From Zantedeschia hybrid cultivar (Eukaryota; Streptophyta; Magnoliopsida; Alismatales; Araceae), in contig JARZZO010000012.1 in assembly GCA_030544215.1 (NCBI GenBank), positions 43,377,194 through 43,441,193 of the forward strand: a DNA stretch of 64,000 bases, given 5' to 3'. Made by a program: the position numbers and the translations under genes. This document shows, piece after piece, positions 1 to 11,156 of this stretch (position 1 is its first letter; every line of letters begins with the position of its first letter). The notes beneath the pieces are model-generated. The model did no database searches. It had not been told where the DNA came from and saw only the letters and a list, made by a program, of their open reading frames with translations.

Positions 1-2495
1 CCCTAACAACATAAGGTAGGGATTTCATCACCCTTCCTAAGCCCACAAACAACCATCCTTGTATAGTCATTTTCAAAACCTAATAAAAGAAAGTAAAAAA
101 AGACTCTAAGGTTCACACTGTGAGTGGTTTAAATCTTGGATTGCCTCCACTTTTGGCAACGGTGTCTAGGCTAGAGGTAACAAAGACAAACGCCTGAGTG
201 GGAAAGTGGTTATTTAATTAGGTCCTTACGAAAGTAGGAGGAACCTCCCATTACCCCACCTCTTACCTGGCCATTAACCGATTGTCGATGTGATTTAAGG
301 TGGACCCCATTCATTTTGTGAGAAAAATTACATAAAAGTTTAGATCAAATTTTGGTCATTAGGATAATTTGCTTGCTAATTTGTTTGCATAAAAAAAAAT
401 AAAAGAAAAATATATATATATACAAGTCCCTCTTCTCTCTCTTTGTCCTCTCTTCGTCCTAATATATGCAAGATAGGAGATCTCAAAATCCGAACCTCCT
501 AGGACCAATAGCTGAAATTGAGAGAGTGTTACATCGAAGAAACCCATCTCGAGACTTGATGACTGAAATCATGATCCTCCGAAGCAAATGAAGGATTATT
601 TCATTCCTAATCAATATCAACCATCATCTTGTATTCATCTTCCTCAGAATCCGGCCAATCAATATGAAATCAAATCGAGTACCATTCAAATGCTTACATC
701 CATTTATGGGAACACAAATGAAGATCCCTACAAGCATCTAGATGAATTTTTAGAAATCTGTTCCACAGTGAAGATCCAAAATTTCACCAATGATGCCCTC
801 AAGTTAACCCTCTTCTCTTTTTCATTAAAGGACAAAGCCAAATATTGGTTGGGAACTATAGGCAGGCCCATTAGGACATGGGATGAAATGCAAAAAGAAT
901 TTCTCAAGAAGTTCTTTCCTATAGGGCAAAACAACACCATGAGAAGGACTACTACGGGTTTCACTCAAACTCCCGAGGAATTGATCCATGAGTCATGGGA
1001 GAGATTAAAAGAATTGTCTAGGAAATGCCTTCATCATGGGCTATCAAAATGACAAATTATCCAAGCATTTTATGAAGGCCTGTCTGAACAATTCTAACAG
1101 ATGGTGGATGCCTCATGTGGAGGGGCCTTTATGATGAAGAGTGAAGATGAAGCCTATGATTTATTTCACATGCTTAGCGAAAACTCCATCAATCATGCCT
1201 CTCTCTCATCTTACGAGAGAAATGTTGGGCCGTCTAAACGGGCCGGGATGTATGAACCTAAGACTCGAGGAGAGCTCGAATCTAAAATGGATATCAATCT
1301 GATTAATTAGAAATTGGACAAGGTAGACATGTTGGCCCATAAGTTGGACCAACTCTTGGCCCTGAACAAACAAGAACCTACCTACCAACCACCACCCAGT
1401 CCATATGAGGGCCCATGTTCTATCCCTCAAGACATTTGTGCTTTATGCGCAAGTCTGGCCTGCCAGGTGACTGAATGCTCAACTCCGGCCCAACTTCCAC
1501 CATTTATCCAAGAGCAAGTCCAAGCCACCCAGGGGCTCTCTAAGCCCACTAATGATCCATTATCTAACACTTATAACCCCGGCTGGAGAAGTCACCCAAT
1601 TTCTCATGGAAAAATCAACAGGCTCCACCACAAATGGCCAATCCTCTGATGCATTAAGCCCAAAGGCCACCCATGCAGAACTCCTTTCAAAACTAGTCCA
1701 ACTTTTATGGGAGTGCCTATGCTAGGGGACCACTGGCCCATTACCAATCCTTTCAACCAAGTCAACCAACCCAATATCCTCCTCCTCCACCTACTTATCA
1801 ACATCCTCCTCAGCCCAACTATAATGAGAAGTTCACCCAACTCTAACAACTCATTTTGACCCAACAACAATCCATTTCCAAATTGGAGAGTCAAATGGGC
1901 GAATTAGCTGAAGCAACTATAAGGAGAGAAATGGGCCAACTCCCTAGCCAACCGATAGCTAACCCGCAGAACCAACCTCCTGGTTTTTCACCTCAATGGG
2001 GCCTTTTACCTCAACCCGACCCATCAACACAACCTAAAGGGCCGCATTTCGAAAATGCCCAAGCTATTTCGGCCCTCAAGAGTGGAAAGACCTTGGATGA
2101 TCCGCACAAGCCTACGGAGGTAATAAAAAGCTCAACTAATGGGATCCATGAGGTCGAAAGAGAGAGTGAAGTGGATCCCAATAAGGAGAAGTTGGGGGGA
2201 GATCCCAAAAGAAAAGAGAAATTGGATGAAGGCCTAAGCTCATACCAACCATGGTTGCCTTTTCCAAATGCCTTAGCAGCTAGGTCTAATAAAAGGAAGA
2301 AATTGGCCCAAAATGAGGAGTTGATGGAATTGTTCAAGCAAGTTCAAATCAACATTCCACTCCTTTATGACATTAAGCATGTGCTGGCTTATGTTAAATT
2401 TATTAAGGAATTGTGCACACCGAGATGGGAATCTAGAGTGACCCTAGAAAAGGTTAGGCTTTCGGAGAAGGTGAATGCAATTGTTATGAACCATC
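1..2495 (+). mobile_element. Athila-1: Athila-type Ty3/gypsy fragment (leader plus gag)
   Basis: The first 460 bases match, base for base over long stretches, the gag leader of the Athila copy at 45230-45690, and the following gag matches the copy at 45693-48345. The fragment is cut on the left by the window edge and on the right at 2495, where homology ends exactly at a TG-starting copia-type LTR. No pol of this copy is seen further on. The lineage call rests on the gag and on better preserved relatives in the window (tRNA-Asp primer site, DLGAS protease, typical integrase). Confidence 0.85.
466..2495 (+). pseudogene. gag: Athila-type gag, broken
   Basis: Capsid-type gag that would package element RNA in cytoplasmic particles. 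The start at 466 is chosen by homology to the ATG at 45693. A one-base deletion near 570 shifts the frame, and the reading resumes at 588 (MKDYFIPNQYQP). The capsid domain follows, with the DKAKYWLG and EFLKKFFPIG blocks. The knuckle-like segment near 1435-1480 (ICALCASLACQVTEC) has lost the histidine that the other copies keep (CX2CX4HX4C), so it is probably dead. In-frame stops sit at about 1050 (TGG to TGA), 1095 and 1308, with a frameshift near 1640. The tail from 1856 matches the Q-rich gag end, up to the point just before the protease where the LTR at 2496 interrupts it. Confidence 0.8.
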
Positions 2496-3532
2496 TGTTA
2501 GTATTAGATGGCCTACGAGCCAATCCGATACTGTATATTATTCAGTTTATTAATTTAATGACAATAATTCATTGTGTATTTAATTCGATCTATGTTTATT
2601 GTATCATGATGAAATCCATGAACATGTGCAATAGTCTTCTGATTATGATGAGATCATAATTATGGGACCGAAGACTTATAAACACATGTTCTTAATTGTT
2701 CATAGTCGGAGGATGTTTAAGAAGGACATCAAACACCGGATAGACTAGTACAAGTTTCATCAGTTCATATGATGAGGGTGACTGATCCTATAAGTCATTT
2801 GTGTGGAGATGCTATACTGGACTTGTAGGTGCTCATTGGTGAATGAGTTCATTGAACTGATCTGACTATGAATCGTTGGATGGCATCTACCTAACTGTTA
2901 ACCAGTTCGATTCTTTTGTCATGGTTGCGTAAATGGTCCTTGGACCTAAGACACTAAAGATACCTTGTTGGTAGGTCTCTAAACTTTGACCTTGATTAAC
3001 GAATCCCTATCTATAGGTTATCTGTAAGTCCAGTGATCGGGTTCAGGGAGATGTCCTCGAAAGTAATTGTGTGTTCAATACGGAATCATCCGCTCTCGGT
3101 AATAGGTCCATCCGCTCATATCACTTATTAGGAGTTAGGATTATGGAGAAACCTGGTTATCTCACAACATTGAAGTAAAACTGGTATTCCAAGGTCCTAT
3201 ATCGATATGGTGATCCTATACTTACGAAGAAGGTGACAACTGTATTTATAGACTCTAGATCTGTAATAGAAGCCTCGTTATTACCTCAACCCCCAACATA
3301 TAAAGGACAAAAATATACAAAAATATAGATATTACTGTCATATGCTGTAAAAGAGAGATGGAGACTGATCTTTCTTGATATGTAAAAGAGACTAAATACC
3401 CTTCCTTGCTAGGTGAGATTTTACCAGTCCTGTCTTATTTTTGTTTAGAGTGAACAAAACATATCACTAAAGTTTGAATAAAATACTGATAAAGTTAGAT
3501 CCTATCCAAAACTATAAAGTAATTTTAACTCA
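2496..3532 (+). repeat. Ty1/copia-type LTR fragment
   Basis: It begins TGTTAGTATTAGATGGCC exactly where Athila gag homology ends. It aligns with the reverse complement of the solo LTR at 52098-53657 and of the copia LTR at 60049-62046. Shared blocks include GATGAGGGT, GTGCTCATTG, GAATGAGTTCA and GGTCCTTGGACCT. The GC-rich 3' part of those LTRs is missing, so this is truncated, probably near the LINE tail. The five bases before it are CCATC; I found no matching duplication downstream, so it is not proven to be a solo LTR. The last ~250 bases are AT-rich and less certain. Confidence 0.65.
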
Positions 3533-3581
3533 CTCATTTTTATTTTTATTTTTTTATCAAAAAAGTTAAGTTCATTGATAA

Positions 3582-4178
3582 TCAAGTATTACATTTGGAT
3601 AACATAATTTGAGAGATATGGGGGGGAAGGTGTTGACTATTCCCACCGCAGTGAAAGGAGTGATACAACCCAAGTTTTGTCAGGCCATGGGCTACCTGAT
3701 TTGCCTGCCTAGGGGCAAAGATAATAGAAATATATGTATTCAACAGCAATTTGCTGCAATTGTTGATGAGTGTCTTCGCTTGCCATGGAGGGTGCTTGGA
3801 CTCAGCTAACGACTTAACAAGGAGCAGGGCATCTCCTTCAACTACTGCCGAGTTGAATTGGTGCGCGATCTTGATCGCTTCAGATAGTCCATAAGCTTCA
3901 ACAACAAAGGGATTGGGGAAGTCTACTTTCTTGGCTTGCGCTGAAATTAACAATCCCATATGATATCTGGCCACAATACCAATAGCACCGAAGTCAGCAT
4001 ATGTTGCGCCATCAATGTTTATTTTGATGGTACCCGGACATGGAGAGGTCCAATGAACTTCAGTAGTCCCTGGTTTTGGATAATGCTGACTAGGGTGAAG
4101 GGAGTTGGCATGCCAAAAGACCACATCGTTCATAGCACGATTAATAACCAGCATTGGATTCACCTGGATATGCTCCAT
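3582..4178 (-). pseudogene. LINE RNase H domain (RVT_3 type)
   Basis: A 198-residue open stretch forms the C-terminal RNase H of the LINE. Visible motifs are INIDGATYADFGAIGIVAR (first catalytic Asp), a central Glu-rich helix in VVEAYGLSEAIKIA, VVEGDALLLVKSL (third acidic residue) and a final PRQANQVAHGLTKLG block. This is the RVT_3 fold found at the end of many plant LINE ORF2 proteins, where it removes RNA during target-primed reverse transcription. It ends about 30 bases before the A-rich tail. It reads open, but upstream frames are broken, so it cannot be made as part of a full protein. Confidence 0.8.
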
Positions 4179-4213
4179 AACAAACTTGCATCTGGCTTTC
4201 CATATTTGCCAGA

Positions 4214-4752
4214 TTAAGGATAAGCAAATGGTGATGAAGGATAAGTCATGGGGACCAAAAGAGAAAGGAGGCTGCCTCCATTCAATAATTTTTTCTGCAA
4301 GGCATTTGTGATCCAGTGTGGAGGAGAAATTGAGGGGGGAGCCCTTCTAGCTAGCTTTGGCAGCTTCACAATCAAAGAGCATATGATGTACTGTCTCCGG
4401 GGACTTATGATAGATGATACTAGAAGCTTCCACATAAGGAATTCTGCTGGCCATTTTGGCATTGACAGGTATTGCATTTACAATGCACTTCCAAATAAAG
4501 ACTAGAGTCTTGGGAGGAATAATACTCTGAAGATGTTTGTCCCAAAGAACACTCCAAATTTGGTCAGCACTAGAGGAAAATGGAATGCCTGCCTGTTCTT
4601 TCAATAATTTGTATGCAGTTTTGATTGGAATTCACCATCAATAGCAGCAGGCCAGATAATGATGTCCTCCCTCAAGGATCTGGGTTGTGGGAGTTGAATT
4701 TGGCAAATAGCTTTAGCTGAATTGTCCTCAAAGATATTGAAGATGGCTTCCC
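4214..4752 (-). pseudogene. LINE zf-RVT region (3' side of the Tekay-1 insertion)
   Basis: The minus strand encodes the zinc-binding zf-RVT segment that follows LINE reverse transcriptases: IWSVLWDKHLQSIIPPKTLVFIWK-like text, then conserved Cys/His spacing ending HHMLFDCEAAKA (4347-4604). Bases 4605-4752 continue upstream in a shifted frame and join 14233 across Tekay-1. Frameshifts near 4610 and 4350 break the reading. Confidence 0.7.
4748..4752. repeat. Target site duplication of Tekay-1 (left)
   Basis: TTCCC lies immediately before the LTR start TGTAAGG. The right flank at 14233-14237 is TTCCT, so four of five bases match; the difference is a single C/T transition. The interrupted LINE reads continuously across it. 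Confidence 0.7.
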
Positions 4753-4872
4753 TGTAAGGATTGAGATTTTCGGATCCGGTTTTCGGGGTCAGACCCTGTA
4801 GTTCTGACCCTAGCGGGGCTGGAACCCTGTTCTGACCCTGATGTTCTGACTCTCGCAGGCTCGACGCGGTTT

Positions 4873-5144
4873 AAACGGCGTCCGGCGTGGCAGACGCGTT
4901 TTAGATTGTGCCACGTGGATGCCACGTGGGCTGGCTTTGGGCCGCGAGAGTACGGCCCAGACGTGTCGTCTGAACGGCGTCCGCATGGGACGACGCCTTT
5001 CAGACCGCGACTCTGGGATTGTCAGAGTACGGCCCTGACATGTCTCCTGAACAGCGTCTGTATAGAACGACACGTTTCAGAGTCCTGTCAGAGCGGCCAT
5101 CACGTCACCTGATAGGCGTCCGTCCATGTCGACGCATTTTAGCC
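4873..5144 (+). promoter_or_regulatory. GCGTC/GACGC hairpin module cluster, Tekay-1 5' LTR (first)
   Basis: Four imperfect inverted repeats start near 4873, 4971, 5047 and 5109. Each has an A-rich flank, an arm close to GGCGTC, 8-12 variable bases, an arm close to GACGCC and a T-rich flank. They could be transcription-factor sites or RNA hairpins; nothing in the sequence decides this. Confidence 0.5.
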
Positions 5145-5706
5145 AGTCTCTGGTTAACCCCGCGAGCCCTCCTTCTTTCCCCCATTTTCTTCCTTCTCTC
5201 TTTCTCTCCTCCCTTCCGGCGATTCCGGCGGCAGCCCCTTCTCCTCCCTCTTTTCCTCCCACCATTTCATCTTTCCCTCCACTCAATCCCCTACCTAGCT
5301 CCCACCACTACCACCTCCACTTCCACTGCGGTGTTTTACTCTCCGGACGGCGGCCGACGTCACGGTGGAGTAAGGACGACCACGGCGGTACCGGCGGCGA
5401 CGTGGGGCGAGTCGGGTGGACGGCTTGAAGCTTGGAGGAGTTCAAGTAACCGATAGGGTGACGATTCCCATAGTGTTTTATGTTCGAACCATGATTCTCC
5501 TTCTTAAAGCATGTTTTAGATCTACGGTTCTGGGGGGTAGAACAAGCATGTTTAGGAGCTCTTCTTGATGAAATGGGGGATTTCTATGAATTTGGATTCG
5601 TGATGTTTGGGTTTGCCTCTCTTTCTCCTCCATTTTGGGTGATTTTGGGGTTTTTGGAGATGAAAAGGGGAGCCCTCGGGCTCATGACAGATATGGTTTC
5701 TGGGGT

Positions 5707-6073
5707 TGAAAGACGTCGTGCACAGACGCCGCCGTTTTGAAGGGCGTCGGGCCGTCATGACGCCTTTTAAACAGGAACTGCTTTACTGAGGCTCTGTCGA
5801 TTCGGGGATTCTGAGACTAAAAGACGTCATGGGTGGGCGACGCGATTCGTAATAGCGTCGGGTAAGCATGACGCCTTTTAAGGCTGAAATCCCCTGATTA
5901 ATGTTTTCTGCAAATCCTGGATTTCTGTGCTAAATGGCATCTGAGGATGTTGACGCCTTTCAAAAGGCGACCGCTGGTGTCGACACCTTTTAGGCCAGAT
6001 TCTGAGGCCGATGTTTTATGAACCAGTACATGGAGCTTGAATGACGTCGGCCTTGGGCGACGCGATTCAAGAT
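5707..6073 (+). promoter_or_regulatory. GCGTC/GACGC hairpin module cluster, Tekay-1 5' LTR (second)
   Basis: Seven more modules of the same design begin near 5707, 5738, 5818, 5850, 5931, 5961 and 6039. Some abut so that the T-rich flank of one is the A-rich flank of the next in reverse sense. The same cluster recurs in the 3' LTR (about 12817-13184) and in both Tekay-2 LTRs. Confidence 0.5.
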
Positions 6074-7122
6074 AGAACTACACTAATTCATGCCAGTAAA
6101 ATGTGTTCATACTGCTAGATAGATGGTTAATGCATGCTTTAGTGCACTCGATAATGATGGATTCTTCATGACCGGATGGCACTGCGTTGTGTGTCATGCG
6201 ATCGCGGGCTTTTCACGTGACCGGATCATACTGTGCTGGGTTTTGTGTTATTATGGACCTGGAGTGACAGTTGTAGCGCTTTATCACCCTGTGCTGGTGT
6301 GGGTGGAGCACAGCGCCGGTGGGGGCGTGGGCGGGGTGACGCCTAGTGAGAGAGGGTCACCTGGTGAACCCCGGGGTCAGCTAGTACCGGTGTGGGTGTG
6401 GTACTTTCGGAGTGTCACTCATGCTGAGGGAAGGAGTAACCACCTGAGCCAGTTGGGCCGGAGTAGCTAGAGTGCTATCCGAGGGGTTATTGCTTGGTCT
6501 CAGCGGGTCGATGTTTTCCCCACTGTTGTTTGTGTGGTTGGCGTGTTCTATTGAGACGGCGGTTGTGGGTTCCCTAGTCGTCTGGTTTAGAAATATGCAT
6601 GTTTAATACATTTCGACTGCATGTGATTCGCATTGATATCTAGGAATAGTAATTACCACTGTGCTTGTTACTTTACCGTCAGTTGTATTTTTCACTTGTG
6701 GGTGTGTGCGTGGGCAGTGGGGATCGAAGGATCCCTACTGAGTCTTGTCTTTGAGACTCACCCCCCCTGCGGTTTTCAGGTGAGAACTCCTGGCAGACCT
6801 AGCGAGGAGAGTGCGGCTGTGTGTGTTGAGCGCCGTCAGCTGTTATTCCGGGGTATGCCCCGACGTAGTTGTTATTTCATTTCTGGCCTGTATGATTAAT
6901 TATCCCTTTTCTGTTGGAAAATGTAATTATTTGCTGTATCGAGTCGCATTGTAATAACTTTTAATTCCTGCATTTTCATTTCAAATTCAATGCGATGTGA
7001 ATGTTTAGCTTAGTTTATTATTTATTTCTCAGACTTACTTAGATCCTGGTTTGGTTCCAAATTAATGATTCGGTACCGTTTTAGTAATCGGATCCCCGAT
7101 TATAGGGTGGCGGGTCGTTACA

Positions 7123-7136
7123 GTTTGTATCAGAGT
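7123..7136 (+). other. Primer binding site of Tekay-1 (decayed, initiator-Met tRNA type)
   Basis: Directly after the LTR end lies GTTTGTATCAGAGT. Tekay-2 keeps the standard TGGTATCAGAGC, complementary to the 3' end of initiator-Met tRNA. Tekay-1 has mismatches, so priming would be weakened. Confidence 0.7.
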
Positions 7137-7279
7137 ATTCGGTCTGGCAAATAAATGAATAACTAGGTTAAATGTCGTGAGTCCGGCAAATAAATACATT
7201 ATCCCGTACAAGCACGGCGGTAGTATAGGTTTTAGGATTCTAATTAGAACTTTTCGATTTTGTGATTGTAGGCGAGTAG

Positions 7280-8350
7280 ATGGCTCATAGGAAGAGGATG
7301 CCGATTATTCGAGAGCGGGGAGATGTCCCTAGTGGATCTGAGGCCAGGAGGCCGAGTGTAGAGCAGTTTATGGAGGCTATGATGGACACTATGGCTAGAT
7401 ACCAGACCCGAGACCCTAGTGAGAGTTCCAGTGCTCGGGGAGGGTCTACAGCTACACTTGAGAGATTCCTGAAGCTGAGGCCACCTCACTTCACCGGTCG
7501 TCCCGACCCTGATGAGGCCGTTCACTGGCTTAGGGAGATAGAGAAGACTTTCGATACTATGGATTGTGCAGCAGTGGAGAGGACTCCATTGGCTACCTTC
7601 ATACTGAAGGATGGCGCCTTTGATTGGTGGACCACCTTGAAGAGTTTGTCATATGAGGATAGGAGTCTTAGGGAAATTTCATGGGAGACTTTTGTTAAGG
7701 AGTTCAATGCACAATATTTCCCTAGGCATGTCCAGAGGGCCAAGGAGAGGGAGTTTATGGATCTGACGCAGGGGAGTATGACAGTACTCGAGTATCAGGC
7801 GAAGTTTGTTTCGCTTGGAAGGTTTGTGCCTTTCATATCTGGGGACGAGGAGTCGTACTGAGAGGTTTGTGGACGGACTGAGGCTCAGTCTGAGGAACTT
7901 CGTGGCGTCCCACTGTTGTACAGATTTGGCATCAGCGGTTAGGTGTGCAGCAGCAGTGGAGGCTCAACAAAACCAGTCAGCCCGAGAGAGAGGACTGCCT
8001 GCCCAGGGACCAGTTCGTGGCACGGGTAAGGCAGCGGCAGCGGCCCCTTCGTCCGGATCGGGATCGTGGTCACTCGGCTCCCGATTCAGGAGATTCTTTC
8101 GAGGCAGTGGCAGCAGTAGTGGCAGCAGCGGTAGCAGCAGGCCCAGGCAGGGTCAGCAGAGCCAGTCAGTGTCCAGTGCGCAGCAGGAGCTAGCTCAGAG
8201 GTTTCCGGCAGTTTGTCAGCACTGTGGTGGTGGCCATGGCGGGACTCAGTGTCCTACTCTCCCTAGGAGGTGTTTCACTTGCAGCCAGCAGGGTCATTTG
8301 GCGAGGCAGTGCCCGTAGGGGCATGGTCAGGGTCAGGGTTCAGGTGACCA
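7280..8350 (+). pseudogene. gag: Tekay-1 gag
   Basis: The start MAHRKRMPIIRERG matches MAPRKRMPVIRERG in Tekay-2. The capsid domain spans roughly residues 60-190 (RPPHFTGRPDPDEAVHWL, FDWWTTL, FVKEFNAQYFP). A one-base deletion near 7853 shifts the frame; the reading continues in the frame opened at 7806. A Ser/Gly-rich linker leads to a zinc knuckle RCFTCSQQGHLARQCP (CX2CX4HX4C), which binds element RNA. A TAG at 8317-8319 replaces a CAG kept in Tekay-2. Confidence 0.88.
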
Positions 8351-9461
8351 GAAGAAGCCGAGGACCCAGGGGAGAGTTCTAGTTATCACCAGGACGGAGG
8401 CTCGCGCGTCCAACTTGGTGGAAGGTACACTTTCTGTCCTTGGGAACTCTGCACATGTATTGATCGATTCGGGTGCTTCGCATTCTTTCATTTCTGAGCA
8501 GTTCATAGATATTCTTTCTGCACCCGTTGATAAGTTATCTGATGGATTGATGATAAAGGTTCCTTCTGGAGATTTCATGTTATCTTATAATTGTTTGAGG
8601 GAAGTTCCCTTGACCATTGAGGGTCATGAGCTACCTGCCCAGTTGGTTGTACTTGCCATTCGTGACTTTGATATCATTCTGGGCATGGATTGGTTGGAAG
8701 CTTTTTATGCTGAGGTGGACTGCCACAAGAAGAGGGTGCGTTTCTCTATTCCGGACATCCCGACCTTCTATTTCCAAGGTATTAGGCTCTCTTCTCGAGG
8801 TATTCTCATTTCTGCCTTTAAGGCTCGGAGGTTGCTTGCTGGTGGTTGTGAGGCCTTCCTTGCCTCTGTTGTTGTTTCTGATGTCCGGGATAGTCCCAAT
8901 CCTTGGGAGGTGCCTGTAGTGTGTGACTTCGTAGATGTGTTTCCTGAGGAGCTGCCTGGCCTTCCTCCTCAGCGAGAGGTCGAGTTTACCATCGAGCTTG
9001 CACCGGGTACGGCGCCCTTGTCTAAGGTCCCGTATCGGATGGCACCAGTCGAACTCGCTGAGTTGAAGGCGCAGTTGCAGGAGTTGCTGGATAAGGGTTT
9101 CGTTCGTCCCAGTACTTCTCCGTGGGGTGCTCCAGTCCTATTTGTCAGGAAGAAGGATGGTTCTCTGAGATTGTGCATTGATTATAGGTAGCTGAACCAG
9201 GTGACGATAAAGAATAAGTACCAACTTCCAAGGATCGATGATTTGATGGATCAGCTACAGTCTGCGAAGGTGTTTTCCAAGATTGACTTGAGATCTGGAT
9301 ATTATCAGATGAGGATCCGGGATGTTGATGTTAGTAAGACTGCTTTTAGGACTCGGTATGGACATTATGAGTTTTTGGTTATGCCTTTCGGCTTGACCAA
9401 TGCTCCGGCGGCCTTTATGGATCTGATGAACTGAGTCTTCAGGACCTACCTGGACCAGTTT
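8351..9461 (+). pseudogene. pol: Tekay-1 protease and N-terminal reverse transcriptase
   Basis: The aspartic protease carries VLIDSGASHSFIS (catalytic DSG, near 8456) and ILGMDWL, the second conserved retropepsin block. A linker with FPEELPGLPPQREVEF leads into RT: SPWGAPVLFVRKKDG, then RLCIDYR. A TAG at 9189-9191 replaces the CAG of DYRQLN, and a TGA at 9432-9434 replaces the CGA of MNRVF. Between them lies intact RT sequence (FSKIDLRSGYYQMRI, FGLTNAPAAFMDLMN). Both stops fit C-to-T change. Confidence 0.88.
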
Positions 9462-11156
9462 GTGGTAGTATTTGTTGATGATATTTTAATATATTCTTCT
9501 TCTGAGGAAGAGCACGCCACTCATCTACGGGTGGTGTTGCAGGTCCTGAGAGAGCATCAACTTTACGCCAAGTTTAGCAAGTGTGAATTTTGGCTAGACG
9601 AGGTGCACTTCCTTGGGCATGTCATTTCTGGCGAAGGTATCGCAGTGGATCCAGCCAAGATCGAGGCAGTGATGGATTGGAGCAGGCCGACTTCAGTGAC
9701 TGAGATCAGGAGCTTCTTGGGGCTTGCCGGTTATTACAGGCAGTTTGTTCAGGGGTTTTCTTTCATAGCGGCCCCCTTGTCAAGGTTGACTCGAAAGGGA
9801 GTTCGTTTTGTGTGGACCGAGGATTGTGAGCGGAGTTTCGTTGAGTTAAAAACTCGCCTCACGTCAGCCCCAGTGTTGGTGCTTCCATCTGGGTCAGGTG
9901 GGTTTGTGGTTTACTCAGACGCGTCCCGTCGAGGTTTGGGCGTTGTTCTAATACAGCATGGCAGGGTAGTGGCTTATGCTTCTCGACAGCTGAAGAAGCA
10001 TGAAGAGAACTATCCTACCCATGATTTGGAACTGGCAGCTGTGGTATTTGCACTTAAGATTTGGAGACATTACTTATACGCAGAGAAATTTCAGGTTTTT
10101 ACTGATCACAAGAGCCTGAAGTATGTGTTCACTCAGAGAGACCTGAATTTGAGACAGCGAAGGTGGATGGAGTTCATTAAGGATTATGACTTTGACCTTT
10201 CTTATCATCCGGGCAAGGCGAATGTAGTGGCAGACGCCTTGAGTCGGAAGACGGTCATGTCATACCTTATGATTCAAGAATGGAAATTATTCGAGCAGGT
10301 TGTGGAATCTTCCTTTAGGATTCCACGTGAAGATGATATAGCCGTGTTGGTCAGCTTGACTGTGAGACCAGCAGTGTATCATGCTGTGATTGAGGCTCAG
10401 AGGGCAGATGTTGAGTTACCACAGATTCTCCAGAGGTCAGAGGTGGAGTTGTGGGATGACGGTACTGTCAGGTTCAGAGGTAGACTTTATGTTCCGACCG
10501 AGGAGGACGTGCGCAGGTGTGTACTTGATGAGGCGCACCGTTCGAGATATGCAGTGCATCCCGGGACAACCAAGATGTATCATTGTTTGAGGAGGCACTT
10601 TTGGTGGTCGGGCATGAAGAAAGATGTGGCTGAGTATGTGGCTAGATGCATGACTTGTCAGCAGGTTAAAGCCGAGCATCAGAAACCTGGAGGGTTGCTG
10701 CAGCCCTTGCCGATTCTAGAATGGAAATGGGAGCACGTGACTATGGACTTTGTGATGGGACTACCTACATCCCCTAGCAGGAGAGACGCTACCTGGGTCA
10801 TTGTTGATCGGCTGACCAAGTCGGCACACTTCCTAGCTATTAGGAAGGACTGGTCAGTCGGTAAGTTGGCTAAGTTGTTTGTAGATCGGATCATCTCTCT
10901 GCACGGAGTACCTTTGTCCATCGTGTCAGACCGGGATCTGAGGTTTACTTCCAGGTTCTGGAAGAGTTTTCAGAAGGCCTTGGGCACTCAGTTGGCTTTC
11001 AGTTCGGCATACCATCCCGAGACTGATGGGCAGTCGGAGAGGACCATTCAGACTCTGGAAGATATGCTCAGGGCATGTTGCTTAGATTGGGGAGGTTCTT
11101 GGGAGCAACACTTGTCTACAGTGGAGTTTGCCTACAACAACAGTTACCATTCCAGT
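9462..11156 (+). CDS. pol: Tekay-1 reverse transcriptase (C-half), RNase H, integrase core
   Basis: A long open stretch with the RT active site VVVFVDDILIYS, connection and Ty3-type RNase H (VVYSDASRRGLG, DHKSLKYVF), then integrase. The integrase zinc finger is HPGTTKMYHCLRRHFWW followed by CMTCQQVK (HHCC). The catalytic core has MDFVMGLP, VSDRDLRFTSRFW and HPETDGQSERT (DDE triad). A one-base deletion near 11155 (compare Tekay-2, YHSSIGMAPYEAL) shifts the frame, so text after about residue 565 is out of frame. No start codon belongs to this segment; it is an internal piece of a polyprotein. Confidence 0.9.

Larger units (their letters stand above)
4753..7122 (+). repeat. Tekay-1 5' LTR
   Basis: 2370 bp, close to identical to 11872-14232. 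Contents in order: four GCGTC/GACGC hairpin modules (4873-5144), a pyrimidine-rich tract (about 5165-5300), a GC-rich block with GACGTCACGG near 5357, a second cluster of seven hairpin modules (5707-6073), then GT-rich sequence. Open frames inside it (for example 6123-6470) have no recognisable domain and I treat them as chance. The part near 4825-4860 differs from the 3' LTR where a palindrome arm has been lost. Confidence 0.92.

Noticed and set aside
2491..3540. Complete solo LTR at 2496
   Set aside because: The left flank CCATC has no partner, and the 3' part found in the two related LTRs is missing, so only a fragment is claimed.
5019..5456. Frames with Ser/Pro/Leu-rich text around 5.0-5.5 kb (also at 12.1-12.5, 35.0-35.5 and 42.3-42.8 kb)
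   Set aside because: They are the pyrimidine tract of the Tekay LTR read as protein.
6123..6899. Open frames of 115 and 88 codons inside the Tekay-1 5' LTR
   Set aside because: LTR sequence; the copies in the 3' LTR have stops at different places and no motif is recognisable.
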